Numbered from the stretch's first letter, positions 1 to 7,358 are shown. The stretch is DNA of 25,436 nt from Firmicutes bacterium CAG:822 (GCA_000432855.1 HF990841.1:1-25436); one strand, 5' to 3'. Notes: generated from the sequence alone by a model not told the origin. Numbers and translations: made by a program.

Positions 1-54
1 TGTTCCTATGTTATGAATTTATACTTTAGATTTATATAGTAAGAAATTGATAGA

Positions 55-83
55 TTGCTTTTAACATGTTTTTGTGTTATAGT
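55..83 (+). promoter_or_regulatory. Sigma-A promoter for the pentapeptide gene
   Basis: A -35 box TTGCTT (55-60) and a -10 box TATAGT (78-83) are separated by exactly 17 nt. Transcription would start near 90, giving a leader of about 20 nt that carries the Shine-Dalgarno site of the gene starting at 109. Confidence 0.55.
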
Positions 84-108
84 CACTTTGTAAATGGTGA
101 GGTATATT

Positions 109-717
109 ATGATGAAAAAAATTATAACTTATGATGGCTTATTAGATATTAATTTAGAAGATGAAACGGTAAGCAATACGTTATATGAAGGAGTTCAGAA
201 GAAAATTAAATTAAAAAACGTGACTTTTGAAGATTGTATTTTTAAAAATGTGGATTTCAATGAGATTGAGTTTGATGGTGTTGATTTTATAAATGTTATT
301 TTTGAAAATTGTGATTTATCTAATAAGCACTTTGATGAAAGATTAATAAAAGAGGTATTATTTAAAAATTGTAAATTAATTGGTTCAACATTTATAGATA
401 GTTTTATTAAAAATACTGAATTTACTAATGTAAGTGCGAGATATATTAATATGGCTGGAGCTAAAATAAACAATATGAAGATTAGTAATAGCGATTTTTC
501 TGATAGTTCTTTTATAGAAACAAAGATTAAAAATTTAGATTTATCAGAAGTTAATTTTACTAAAGCTGAGTTTTTAAAAACATTATTAAATGGAGTAGAT
601 TTTTCGTCTTCTGATATTACTGATGTAATGTTTGATGTGATGAGTGTTAAGGGAATGATTATAAATGAGTTTCAATGTATAGATTTAATACATTTGCTTG
701 GGGTTATGGTGAAATAA
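109..717 (+). CDS. Pentapeptide-repeat protein
   Basis: This 202-aa protein is built from loose five-residue repeats with a central Phe, Leu or Ile (for example FEDCIF, FKNVDF, FENCDL) over roughly residues 30-185. That is the signature of the right-handed quadrilateral beta-helix of pentapeptide-repeat proteins. I see no signal peptide or membrane segment, so it should be cytoplasmic. Some family members mimic DNA and protect gyrase (Qnr, MfpA), but most have no known role and nothing here points to gyrase. The start at 109 (or 112) is preferred over an in-frame ATG at 94, because GGTGAGG (96-102) sits 6 nt upstream of 109 and overlaps the earlier ATG. It has its own promoter and terminator, so it is a single-gene unit. 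Confidence 0.8.
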   Translation: MMKKIITYDGLLDINLEDETVSNTLYEGVQKKIKLKNVTFEDCIFKNVDFNEIEFDGVDFINVIFENCDLSNKHFDERLIKEVLFKNCKLIGSTFIDSFIKNTEFTNVSARYINMAGAKINNMKISNSDFSDSSFIETKIKNLDLSEVNFTKAEFLKTLLNGVDFSSSDITDVMFDVMSVKGMIINEFQCIDLIHLLGVMVK

Positions 718-718
718 G

Positions 719-742
719 AGCTATAGTAGGTGGCTTTTTTTG
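719..742 (+). terminator. Rho-independent terminator
   Basis: AGCTAT (719-724) pairs with GTGGCT (730-735), using G-U pairs, around the loop AGTAG. A T-run follows (735-741). It lies 2 nt after the stop codon of the pentapeptide gene. Confidence 0.6.
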
Positions 743-879
743 TTCTAAAGTTTTTAGCAGCTATGTATCTTTAATGTATATTTAGTGTTTTATATTTTAC
801 ATTTTATTGTATATATCTATGCGAATTTTATAAAAAAAATTAAGTAATGTGTTATAATTTAATTAGATATTGTAAAAAA

Positions 880-908
880 TTGACAAAAAAATATATTTAA
901 TATAGAAT
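880..908 (+). promoter_or_regulatory. Strong sigma-A promoter
   Basis: A consensus -35 box TTGACA (880-885) is followed after 17 nt by TAGAAT (903-908). The start site would be near 915, about 22 nt before the ATG at 937. It probably drives 937-2800 up to the terminator at 2789, with possible readthrough into gmk. Confidence 0.75.
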
Positions 909-936
909 ATGTTTTAAATAAAACGGGGGTCTTAAT

Positions 937-2490
937 ATGGATTTTGAGGTTAGAAAAAATGAACTTGAGAATAAGTATAAAAATCATGAACCAATAGTTT
1001 TTCATTTGGTAGCCGATGATGGTGCCGAAGATGATATTTTATTAAGTTTTAATGATGTCAATTATGAAAGAGCCTATTATCAACAAAAGAGTTTACTAGA
1101 GTTAGAAGAGGCACATTATAATAAACAACCACTTAAAAATATTGGTAATTTAGCTGATAAAGACGTAGTTGATTTTAGTGATGATAAGTACGAGGATGTT
1201 TATAATAAACGAAAAAAAGCACTTTTAAATTTAAAAGCAAATACTAATATAAAAAAAGTATCTGATAAATTACAAGAGGAAAATGAAGGGGAGCATTTTA
1301 AAGAAGAAAAGCAGAATGTTGAATCTAAAAAAATTGAAGGAAAAAAAGTTCGAGATTTAAGAGAACAAAAAGAATTGAAAGTTGACGAGTCTTCAAAGTA
1401 TACTTATATTGGAGGTAAGCATTTTTTACCTAATAATTTGAATTCAGAATATGCAGTTTTTAAAAAGGATGGATATTTACATGTCGTTGGTAATTTCACT
1501 AGTGATTGGCTAAGAGATAATTATAATCAAGTTGTTGGCAATTTTATTAACGACAAAGATATTACAAGTATAAAACTTTGGAATAGATTAGAAAAAGGAG
1601 ATACTCCTTTAGATGGTTTTGATGTGAAAGTTAGAGTGAATAATGACGGCAGTATTAAAATCATAGGAAATGTTGATAAGATTGAATATCATAATCAGTC
1701 TTTAGATAATGACTATGTTCCAAGAAAGGTTGGAAAACATTTTAAAGAATTTGAAAGTAATGACACACCAAGTTTAGATGATGTTCCAATTGAAAAAGAT
1801 GATTCTGGATTAGATATTATTCCTCCAATGGAAAATGAAGATAAGGATATGTTGGGATTAGATATTATTCCAGATAATTCTACATTTGACGATTTGAAAA
1901 CTGGGGCTGAGGAAGTTAAACCAGCGAAAGGTAGAAAAATTACTCGTAAAGAGGCTAAACCATCTTTAATTAAAAGAGGTATAGAGAAATTTAAAGGATT
2001 AAAAAAATGGCAAAAAGTAGCGATTGTAGCTGGAGTGATTGCTGTTGTCGGTGTTGGTGTGTTTGTCGTTGGTCCACATATTATTGATGGAATTAATAAT
2101 TTGCTGAACCCAGAAAATGTCAATACGGCAAGTCAAGTAGCGCATGCAACTTCAACAGTTAATGAAACAGCAACGCAAGCGGTGCAATCTATAGATTATT
2201 CTAGTATTGGTGGTGCTGGACATACGGTGTTTGGTAATGCCTCAGATGCAGCTAATAATGTAAATGGTGTTATCTCTAATCAATGGTTTAGTAATAATCC
2301 TGTAGATGTGTTTAATACAGCGACCAATAGTTATATGGGTTTAACACCTGAACAGCTTAATGATCCAAATTTACTTGCAGAGCTTGCTAAAGATCCTAAC
2401 AACGCAATGTTATTTGGCAATAGTATTAATGATCCATCTGGATTTATTGGTTTAGATGATGTAGTTAAAACAGTTACTAAAATAAGATAA
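937..2490 (+). CDS. Membrane-anchored hypothetical protein, 517 aa
   Basis: I do not recognise this protein. Residues 1-340 are hydrophilic, rich in Lys, Glu and Asp, with helix-forming stretches at about 85-150. Residues 155-255 look like a compact beta-rich domain containing two 'VVGNF' motifs. A short internal repeat around 'GLDIIP' occurs at about 292 and 307. A basic stretch (330-360) precedes one hydrophobic segment (361-380), and a polar Asn/Thr/Ser-rich tail of about 135 residues follows. With no N-terminal signal, the likely topology is a large cytoplasmic N-terminal part, one membrane span and an external tail. GGGGGT (925-930) is 6 nt before the ATG. The next gene starts 13 nt downstream, so the two are probably cotranscribed. 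Confidence 0.75.
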   Translation: MDFEVRKNELENKYKNHEPIVFHLVADDGAEDDILLSFNDVNYERAYYQQKSLLELEEAHYNKQPLKNIGNLADKDVVDFSDDKYEDVYNKRKKALLNLKANTNIKKVSDKLQEENEGEHFKEEKQNVESKKIEGKKVRDLREQKELKVDESSKYTYIGGKHFLPNNLNSEYAVFKKDGYLHVVGNFTSDWLRDNYNQVVGNFINDKDITSIKLWNRLEKGDTPLDGFDVKVRVNNDGSIKIIGNVDKIEYHNQSLDNDYVPRKVGKHFKEFESNDTPSLDDVPIEKDDSGLDIIPPMENEDKDMLGLDIIPDNSTFDDLKTGAEEVKPAKGRKITRKEAKPSLIKRGIEKFKGLKKWQKVAIVAGVIAVVGVGVFVVGPHIIDGINNLLNPENVNTASQVAHATSTVNETATQAVQSIDYSSIGGAGHTVFGNASDAANNVNGVISNQWFSNNPVDVFNTATNSYMGLTPEQLNDPNLLAELAKDPNNAMLFGNSINDPSGFIGLDDVVKTVTKIR

Positions 2491-2503
2491 AGGGGAAATG
2501 ATA

Positions 2504-2800
2504 ATGGAAAATGGTTTACACACAGTAGTAGAATTTGATGAAAATGATAAATGGTTTGTTTTAGCTGAGAAAATTATAAATGGATCAAAATATAGTTATT
2601 TGGTAAGAGTTAATCAGAATGAAGATGACTTTATAGATGAGTATCAAGTAGTTAAAAGTTATTTTGATGGTAATGATGAATATATGGATGTTGTAAATGG
2701 TGATGAATTAAAAAAAGTAATACCGGTATTAATACCTGAGGCTAAAGAATATATTGAACATCCTGAAAAATTAAAACAAATATTAAGTAAAACGGCGTAG
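2504..2800 (+). CDS. DUF1292-like small protein
   Basis: This 98-aa acidic protein has the pattern of the DUF1292 (YrzB-like) family: an aromatic and hydrophobic opening ('KWFVLAEKI'), a short 'NGSKYSYLVRV' strand pair, an acidic turn and a C-terminal helix. The family is widespread in Bacillota and has no established function. The assignment rests on overall pattern and is tentative. AGGGG (2491-2495) gives 8-nt spacing to the ATG at 2504 but only 2 nt to the in-frame ATG at 2498, so 2504 is the better start. The stop codon lies in the loop of an intrinsic terminator. It is probably the second gene of a unit with 937-2490. Confidence 0.65.
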   Translation: MENGLHTVVEFDENDKWFVLAEKIINGSKYSYLVRVNQNEDDFIDEYQVVKSYFDGNDEYMDVVNGDELKKVIPVLIPEAKEYIEHPEKLKQILSKTA

Positions 2801-2811
2801 ACCGTTTTTTC
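2789..2811 (+). terminator. Intrinsic terminator overlapping a stop codon
   Basis: AAAACGG (2789-2795) and CCGTTTT (2802-2808) form a stem around the loop CGTAGA, with T-residues to 2810. The TAG stop of the preceding gene (2798-2800) is inside the loop. It separates that gene from gmk, which therefore needs readthrough or its own weak promoter. Confidence 0.65.
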
Positions 2812-2830
2812 TATAATGGGAGGTTAAGAA

Positions 2831-3511
2831 ATGATTAAAACTAAGAAACAGGGATTACTTATAGTATTATCTGGTCCGAGTGGTAGTGGTAAAAATACGG
2901 TTTGTGATGAGGTTAAGAAAAATAACCCTAATATTTGGGAATCTGTTTCGATGACGAGTAGAAAACCTCGTCAAGGTGAGGAAGATGGTAAAGTTTATTA
3001 TTTTGTAAGTGAAGAAGAATTTGAAAAAAACATTAAAGAGGATAAGATGCTGGAATATGCCAAGTTTGCGGGTAATTATTATGGAACACCTAGAGCTAGT
3101 GTTCAAGAGCATTTGGATAATGGTGAAGATGTTCTTTTAGTAATTGAGATTCAAGGAGCTTTACAAATTAAGAAGAAAATTCCGCATACACTATTTATAT
3201 TTTTATTACCACCTAGTATGCGAGAGCTTAAAAGAAGACTAACAGACCGACGTACTGAGAGCAAAGAGAAAGTGATCGAAAGATTTGAAACAGCTTATAA
3301 GGAAATTAATGAACTTTCCAAATATAACTATGTTATTGTTAATGATGAGGTTAAAGAAGCAGCTGATAAATTAGCGGCAATTATTAAAGCTGAAAGATGT
3401 AGAGTAGATAGAATCGAAGAGGTGTTTTTGGACAGTCCAGAAGAAAAAATTCATGAAACTTTGATTGATAAAGATTTGGAAAATAAAACGGTTGATGTGA
3501 ATATACTTTAA
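2831..3511 (+). CDS. gmk: Guanylate kinase
   Basis: Guanylate kinase phosphorylates GMP to GDP with ATP, an essential cytoplasmic step of purine nucleotide synthesis. The P-loop GPSGSGKNT spans residues 15-23. The GMP-binding region follows with 'TSRKPRQGEEDG' (about 42-53), 'YYFV' and 'YYGTP', then the lid with 'RLTDRRTE' (about 136-143). Two things are slightly odd. The residue after the P-loop Lys is Asn, where Gly is usual. The protein is 226 aa, about 20 residues longer than a typical enzyme, because of a charged C-terminal extension. GGGAGG (2818-2823) is 7 nt before the ATG. The phosphoesterase gene follows after 13 nt, so the two are likely cotranscribed. Confidence 0.95.
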   Translation: MIKTKKQGLLIVLSGPSGSGKNTVCDEVKKNNPNIWESVSMTSRKPRQGEEDGKVYYFVSEEEFEKNIKEDKMLEYAKFAGNYYGTPRASVQEHLDNGEDVLLVIEIQGALQIKKKIPHTLFIFLLPPSMRELKRRLTDRRTESKEKVIERFETAYKEINELSKYNYVIVNDEVKEAADKLAAIIKAERCRVDRIEEVFLDSPEEKIHETLIDKDLENKTVDVNIL

Positions 3512-3524
3512 GGGGTATGAATTT

Positions 3525-4415
3525 ATGAGATTATATGTTGATGATTATTTGCAAGTGAGATATGTGAATTTATATAATGAAAAAGTCCAACAAGATATTA
3601 AAATTTTGTCAATCGGTGATGTTCATATTAGTGATATGGTTAGTTTAAAAAAAATAGAGAAGTTAAAATTACAAATTTTAGATGAGAAGCCTGACTATGT
3701 TGTGTTTGTCGGTGATTTAATAGATCGTGTAGAAGAGATTAAAAATAATGATTCTTTTTCGAAACTTAATGATTTATTAAAATGTTCAGTTAGTGTCGCA
3801 CCAACATTCGTTATTCTAGGAAATCATGATTATATTCAAAGAGAAACTCATGATGTTCGTTTAGAAGGAGTAAGAAGAGTAATAAAAGATATATCTGGAG
3901 TTATTTTATTAGATAATGATATATATTTTGATGAAAAAATTTGGTTTATGGGATATACGGAAACAAAAGAGTATTATGTAAAAAAAGAATACGATTTTAA
4001 AGCTTTTTATGACGATTTTAAAAGTCATGATTTACTTTATAAAAATGTTAATACGAAATTGCCAACAATTGCGCTTATTCATTCGCCAGAATTTATTAAT
4101 GATGAGAAAAATGAGTTCTTGTTAAAAGATTATGATTTAATTATATGTGGTCATACTCATGATGGATGTGTGCCTTTCGGTTTTGGTAATTTTAAAAGAG
4201 GGGTAATTAGTCCTAAAAAAACATTTTTTCCTAAAAATGTGCGTGGTCTTAGAAAAATAGGAAATAATTATATTTTAATTACAGGTGGAATAGTTAAAAT
4301 TCAAAAATGTGCACATAAGTTATTGCATCCGTTTAATCATTTATGTCCGATGCAGATGGATGTGATTACTCTTAGTAATAAGAAAAATGTTAACGTTAGA
4401 AAAAAATGGTATTAG
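3525..4415 (+). CDS. YkuE-like calcineurin-family metallophosphoesterase
   Basis: This 296-aa protein has the full dimetal phosphoesterase motif set. It has D32-x-H34 in 'GDVHIS', G63-D64 in 'VGDLID', G99-N-H-D in 'LGNHD', H186 in 'LIHSPE' and G209-H-T-H in 'CGHTHDG'. The arrangement matches YkuE and related hydrolases of phospholipid head groups or nucleotides. Many relatives have an N-terminal membrane anchor, but this one starts with a polar segment and is probably cytoplasmic. The substrate cannot be read from the sequence. AGGGG (3511-3515) overlaps the gmk stop and is 9 nt from the ATG. Two Cys lie near the C-terminus, but no additional domain is visible. Confidence 0.85.
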   Translation: MRLYVDDYLQVRYVNLYNEKVQQDIKILSIGDVHISDMVSLKKIEKLKLQILDEKPDYVVFVGDLIDRVEEIKNNDSFSKLNDLLKCSVSVAPTFVILGNHDYIQRETHDVRLEGVRRVIKDISGVILLDNDIYFDEKIWFMGYTETKEYYVKKEYDFKAFYDDFKSHDLLYKNVNTKLPTIALIHSPEFINDEKNEFLLKDYDLIICGHTHDGCVPFGFGNFKRGVISPKKTFFPKNVRGLRKIGNNYILITGGIVKIQKCAHKLLHPFNHLCPMQMDVITLSNKKNVNVRKKWY

Positions 4416-4431
4416 ATAGAAGCGTGTAGTT

Positions 4432-4727
4432 ATGGAGTTGAAAGAAATGCAAAAAGAAATATGGCAAAAAATTAATAAGAGGTTTAATACAGTAAATGTT
4501 GAAAAAGAATTTTGCTTACTTTATGGAGAAGTTTGAGAGGCTTTTAATGCTTACAATAAAAATAAAGATGATTTGAATGAGGAACTTGCGGATATTGCCA
4601 TTTATTTAATTGGCTTATCTGAAATGTCGGAATTTGATTTAGAAGATGAAATTGTTAAAAAAATGAAAAAAATAAAAAAAGAGCTTATAAGAATGTTGAT
4701 GGAGTTCATGTTAGAATCAGTGATTAA
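4432..4727 (+). pseudogene. MazG-like nucleotide pyrophosphohydrolase, broken twice
   Basis: The frame from 4432 encodes a MazG-like all-alpha NTP pyrophosphohydrolase with 'LLYGEV', then 'EAFNAY' and 'EELADIAIYLIGL', which carries the EExxD metal-binding pattern. An in-frame TGA at 4534-4536 replaces the residue after 'GEV', which is usually small and fits a GGA-to-TGA change. A second lesion lies in the A-rich run at about 4664-4680. After it the meaningful reading continues in another frame as 'YKNVDGVHVRISD', ending at TAA 4725-4727. The stretch from 4573 remains open in one frame, but it lacks the N-terminal helix and has a nonsense tail, so I do not call it a gene. The 17-nt gap after the phosphoesterase has no clear Shine-Dalgarno site. 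Confidence 0.75.
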
Positions 4728-4733
4728 TAGTTT

Positions 4734-4759
4734 AAGTAGAAGGAGTTTCTACTTTTTTT
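4734..4759 (+). terminator. Intrinsic terminator after the MazG remnant
   Basis: AAGTAGAA (4734-4741) pairs with TTCTACTT (4747-4754) around GGAGT, followed by T-residues to 4759. The T-run merges into the start of the direct repeat at 4752. Confidence 0.75.
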
Positions 4760-4841
4760 GTAACTAAATGCCTATTTTTACATATTTTAATGTAGAGGTG
4801 AGATTATGAATGATTTACAGGTAGTTATAGATGCTGGTCAT
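4752..4841 (+). repeat. Imperfect direct repeat, copy A (amidase leader and first 12 codons)
   Basis: This 90-nt block matches 8992-9081 with roughly 80 % identity by eye. It shares the T-run plus GTAAC, an identical 20-nt block ending in the Shine-Dalgarno sequence (CATATTTTAATGTAGAGGTG), and the opening codons of the amidase gene. Reading from the ATG at 4806 gives MNDLQVVIDAGH, the first 12 residues of an Amidase_3 enzyme including the first zinc His. The frame then changes to unrelated sequence and stops at TGA 4887-4889. It is therefore a truncated amidase start, either the left scar of an insertion or the remnant of a duplicated gene. Confidence 0.8.
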
Positions 4842-4936
4842 CAACGTATCGGTTTAACACGGGGAAAAATTCTTAATAAAATCAAGTGATTTTAAAGACG
4901 TTATATGTTTAAATTCAATTAAATTATGTTTCAAAG

Positions 4937-4958
4937 CTGATATTTCATCAGTTTTTTT
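4937..4958 (+). terminator. Weak intrinsic terminator
   Basis: CTGAT (4937-4941) pairs with ATCAG (4947-4951) around ATTTC, followed by seven T. The stem is only 5 bp. It lies between the amidase fragment and the ParA remnant. Confidence 0.4.
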
Positions 4959-4992
4959 GACTGTTAAAAATATATAATGAAAGGGGAAAATA

Positions 4993-5250
4993 ATGTCACA
5001 ATGTAAGATGATTGCGATTGCTAATCAAAAAGGTGGTGTTGGTAAAACTACTACATTAAATTTTAGTGTAGCATTAACAAAATTATGTAAAAAGTTTTAT
5101 TAGTGGGATGCAGATTCTTAAGGTGATTTAATTACATGTATGAGATATTATGAAACTAATAATATACCGTGGCTATTTTGGTGATTGATTCTAAATGAGA
5201 CAGTTATAAATGATATATTTAAGAACCTTATAGAGAAAATAGAAAATTGA
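4993..5250 (+). pseudogene. ParA/Soj-type ATPase remnant with three nonsense codons
   Basis: From the ATG at 4993, with GGGG at 4983-4986 upstream, the reading is 'MSQCKMIAIANQKGGVGKTT'. This is the deviant Walker A motif of ParA/MinD ATPases, typical of plasmid and conjugative-element partition proteins. It continues through 'WDADS' and 'GDLITCM', which align with the usual 'VDADPQGDLTTC'. Three in-frame stops interrupt it without any frameshift: TAG 5101-5103 at a usual Leu, TAA 5119-5121 at a usual Gln, and TGA 5182-5184. The frame ends at TGA 5248-5250, far short of a complete ParA of about 260-270 aa. I see no recognisable coding sequence from 5251 to 5389. It is debris of a mobile element. 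Confidence 0.8.
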
Positions 5251-5389
5251 ATAAATATTTATTCGAGGTTAGTGTATGATCTTAAAAATTCGAACCTGTG
5301 ATTATTATTCATATCATTTATTATTGGTAATTAAATGGGTGGATATTTAATTTTTTCAATTTGTAATTTAAGTTAATATTATTTATTGG

Positions 5390-5418
5390 TGGACAATATG
5401 GTAAAAAAATAATATAAT
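5390..5418 (+). promoter_or_regulatory. Sigma-A promoter of the nucleotide-handling cassette
   Basis: TGGACA (5390-5395) is followed after 17 nt by a perfect TATAAT (5413-5418). The start site would be near 5425, about 22 nt upstream of the Nudix ATG. Confidence 0.7.
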
Positions 5419-5446
5419 TATTATAAAATTGAATGAGGAGGTATAT

Positions 5447-5998
5447 ATGAAAGAAATGTTGGATGTGTTAACTGAATATGGTGAATTTACAGGGACAGTT
5501 GCATCAAGAGAAGAGTGTCATAAAAATGGTTATTGGCATAGAGCCGTGTATGGTTTTATAATAGATAGAAATTTAAACGTTCTATTGCAAAAGAGGAGCT
5601 TAAATAAGAAATTGTGGCCTGGCAAATGGGATGTAACAGTAGGTGGTCATGTAGAATCTGGTGAATTTGGTTTACAAACAATTATTAGAGAATGTAAAGA
5701 AGAACTTGGAATAGATGTGTCTGAAAATGAAATTAGATATTTGGTTTCTTCTACATCAGTATATGATAAAAATGATTTTCATAATAGACATTATGATGAG
5801 TGTTATTTAATTATGAAAGATATTGATATATCAAAATTAAATTTGCAAAATGAGGAAGTGGCAGAGGTAAAATATTTTTCTAAGGATGACTTGTTAAAAC
5901 GAATTAATGATAATTATAATGGATTAACTGAAAAGACTGTATCATGGCATTTTTTAAAAAAAATATTAGATGATTTCCAAAATTTAAAAATATTTTAA
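5447..5998 (+). CDS. Nudix hydrolase (IDI/YfcD-type)
   Basis: This 183-aa protein contains a complete Nudix box G-x5-E-x7-R-E-x2-EE-x-G: G67, E73, R81, E82, E85, E86, G88. Nudix enzymes hydrolyse nucleoside diphosphates linked to another moiety, using Mg2+ held by the box glutamates. Sequences before the box ('LLQKRS', 'WPGKWDVTVGGH') resemble the YfcD and isopentenyl-diphosphate-isomerase-like branch, whose substrates are poorly known. The ATG at 5447 is chosen over an in-frame TTG at 5429, because AGGAGG (5436-5441) is 5 nt before the ATG and lies inside the longer reading. It is the first gene after a strong promoter and leads a run of same-strand genes with nucleotide- or base-handling folds. 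Confidence 0.9.
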   Translation: MKEMLDVLTEYGEFTGTVASREECHKNGYWHRAVYGFIIDRNLNVLLQKRSLNKKLWPGKWDVTVGGHVESGEFGLQTIIRECKEELGIDVSENEIRYLVSSTSVYDKNDFHNRHYDECYLIMKDIDISKLNLQNEEVAEVKYFSKDDLLKRINDNYNGLTEKTVSWHFLKKILDDFQNLKIF

Positions 5999-6117
5999 TT
6001 GATGTTAGTTTTATATTACGACTTAGATATTATTTGATTATATTTATGAAAAAACAATTGAATTATAATTAATGCGTATGTAATTTTGGTGATTGTATAA
6101 ATTTAGGAGATTGTTAT

Positions 6118-6861
6118 ATGAAAGATTATAATTTGTATTGGATGAATTATTCTATTAGTATTGCTAATGATGTAGATGGTTCACATTTGCGTGTTGGAGC
6201 AATTTTAATTTCAAATAAAAATGAATTGATTTTTGCTACTAGTGGAAGTTCTAAATTATCATGGTGTCAAGAATTGTTAACAAAAGTGCAAGAGTATAAC
6301 ATAAATGAAGCACAGAGTTTATATTTAACAATAAATACTATGAATACAAATCGAGAATTTGAGTTGAACATGTTATTAAGAAAAATAAATATTCACAAGA
6401 TATATTTGGGTGTTCCAGACCCAAATTTAGATTGTTATTTAGATAATGATCCTTTTCTTGTATTTGAATGTATTTATCGTTATCCAGAAAACTTACAAAA
6501 AGAAATTTTAAATCAAAATTCTCAATATTATAAAAATAGTAGACAAAGCATTAAATTAAATTCATATTATTCTGTTAAACGCATAAGCACATTAGTTGTG
6601 GAACTTTTAAAGTCAAGGGGATATGTTGTTACTAAAAATGAATTAGAAAATAATAAGACAGTTAATGATTTCATTAAGTTTATTATTAAAAAATATAATC
6701 TTGAGCCAATGATGGCTGAACATCTGATTAATAATATATTATCTGAAGCTTTCGATGAAAAATACGCTTCATATAATTATACAAATGATGCTCGTTCTTT
6801 AGATTTAAATTGGAAAGATAATTTTTTCTTGTATATAATAAGTTATTTGATTCACCATTAA
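6118..6861 (+). CDS. RibD/CMP-deaminase-like domain protein, 5' part of a frameshifted gene
   Basis: Residues 1 to about 115 follow the RibD-type deaminase fold: a first helix ('YSISIAND'), 'LRVGAILIS', an 'LYLTIN' strand where RibD has 'LYVTLEPC', and 'IYLGVPDPNLD' where RibD has 'DPNP'. The zinc ligands are absent, with no H-A-E and no P-C-x-x-C, so it should not be an active zinc deaminase. Residues 145-235 are helical and charged, possibly a linker or substrate-recognition domain. From about 6822 this frame becomes hydrophobic nonsense ('FFLYIISYLIHH'), while another frame continues sensibly into a methyltransferase (6822-7358). The last real residue is near N235. AGGAGA (6105-6110) is 7 nt upstream of the ATG. 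The two halves were probably one protein of about 412 aa. Confidence 0.65.
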   Translation: MKDYNLYWMNYSISIANDVDGSHLRVGAILISNKNELIFATSGSSKLSWCQELLTKVQEYNINEAQSLYLTINTMNTNREFELNMLLRKINIHKIYLGVPDPNLDCYLDNDPFLVFECIYRYPENLQKEILNQNSQYYKNSRQSIKLNSYYSVKRISTLVVELLKSRGYVVTKNELENNKTVNDFIKFIIKKYNLEPMMAEHLINNILSEAFDEKYASYNYTNDARSLDLNWKDNFFLYIISYLIHH

Positions 6862-7358
6862 ATGATAAGGTTATAGTTGATGTTGGTGTTGGAAGTGGTA
6901 ATGAAGCAAAAATATTGTTTTCAAATTGTCAAAAAATTACTTTTGTAGATATTGCACCAAATGGACTTAAGAAAATTAAACGAGAGTTTCCTAATTCTCA
7001 TTGTGTTTTGTCTAGGGCTGAAAAATTAACGTTGTTATCTGATGATAGTTATGATTTATATGTTTCGTTAAGAACATATAATTCTTCATTTTTTGATATA
7101 AAAAAAGCTATCTCTGAAGCAAATAGGGTATTAAAATCAAATGCAGGTATTATTATTTCTATTGCTAATGGATTTTTAGATTCAACGCGAAATTGTATTA
7201 TTCCAGGTTTATTAATTCCTGGGACAAACTTTGTTGATGTTTATAGAGGTATTGATATGGCAAAAAAATTATCCACTTATTTTGTAACTATGGGTTTTAA
7301 AGAGATTCAAATATTACCTACTAATATAGAAATTTATTTATCTGCAATATCAATGTAA
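6822..7358 (+). CDS. Class I SAM methyltransferase, 3' part of a frameshifted gene
   Basis: Read in the frame entered at 6822, the sequence gives 'FFLVYNKLFDSP', then SAM-binding motif I 'VIVDVGVGSGNEA' and motif II 'ITFVDIAP'. A post-II region 'SDDSYDLYVSLRTY' and a late motif 'EANRVLKSNAGIIISIANG' follow. This is a Rossmann-fold methyltransferase that should bind S-adenosylmethionine. No start codon with a Shine-Dalgarno site exists in this frame before motif I. A TTG at 6915 lies after motif I and could only give a crippled protein. The upstream deaminase-like frame runs into this one at a run of six T (6822-6827), and one extra T would fuse them. It is broken, phase-variable, recoded or mis-sequenced. 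The methyl acceptor is unknown. Confidence 0.7.
   Translation, partial: FFLVYNKLFDSPLNDKVIVDVGVGSGNEAKILFSNCQKITFVDIAPNGLKKIKREFPNSHCVLSRAEKLTLLSDDSYDLYVSLRTYNSSFFDIKKAISEANRVLKSNAGIIISIANGFLDSTRNCIIPGLLIPGTNFVDVYRGIDMAKKLSTYFVTMGFKEIQILPTNIEIYLSAISM

Noticed and set aside
1713..2123. A 136-codon open frame on the minus strand inside the 517-aa gene.
   Set aside because: It is antisense to a well-formed gene, has no ribosome-binding site, and its Ser/Pro/Ile-rich composition is typical of the reverse of AT-rich coding sequence.
2812..2817. TATAAT just before gmk as a -10 box.
   Set aside because: No -35 box lies at a suitable distance, and transcription would start at or after the Shine-Dalgarno site.
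4534..4536. In-frame TGA read as tryptophan (reassigned code).
   Set aside because: MazG proteins have a small residue there, the same gene carries a second frame lesion, and intact genes use TGG for Trp with no internal TGA.
4573..4767. A 64-codon open frame starting with TTG that could be a small gene.
   Set aside because: It is the downstream part of the broken MazG-like gene, lacks a ribosome-binding site, and its last third is out of the meaningful frame.
4957..4978. TTGACT and TATAAT before the ParA remnant as a promoter.
   Set aside because: The spacer is only about 10 nt, far too short for sigma-A.
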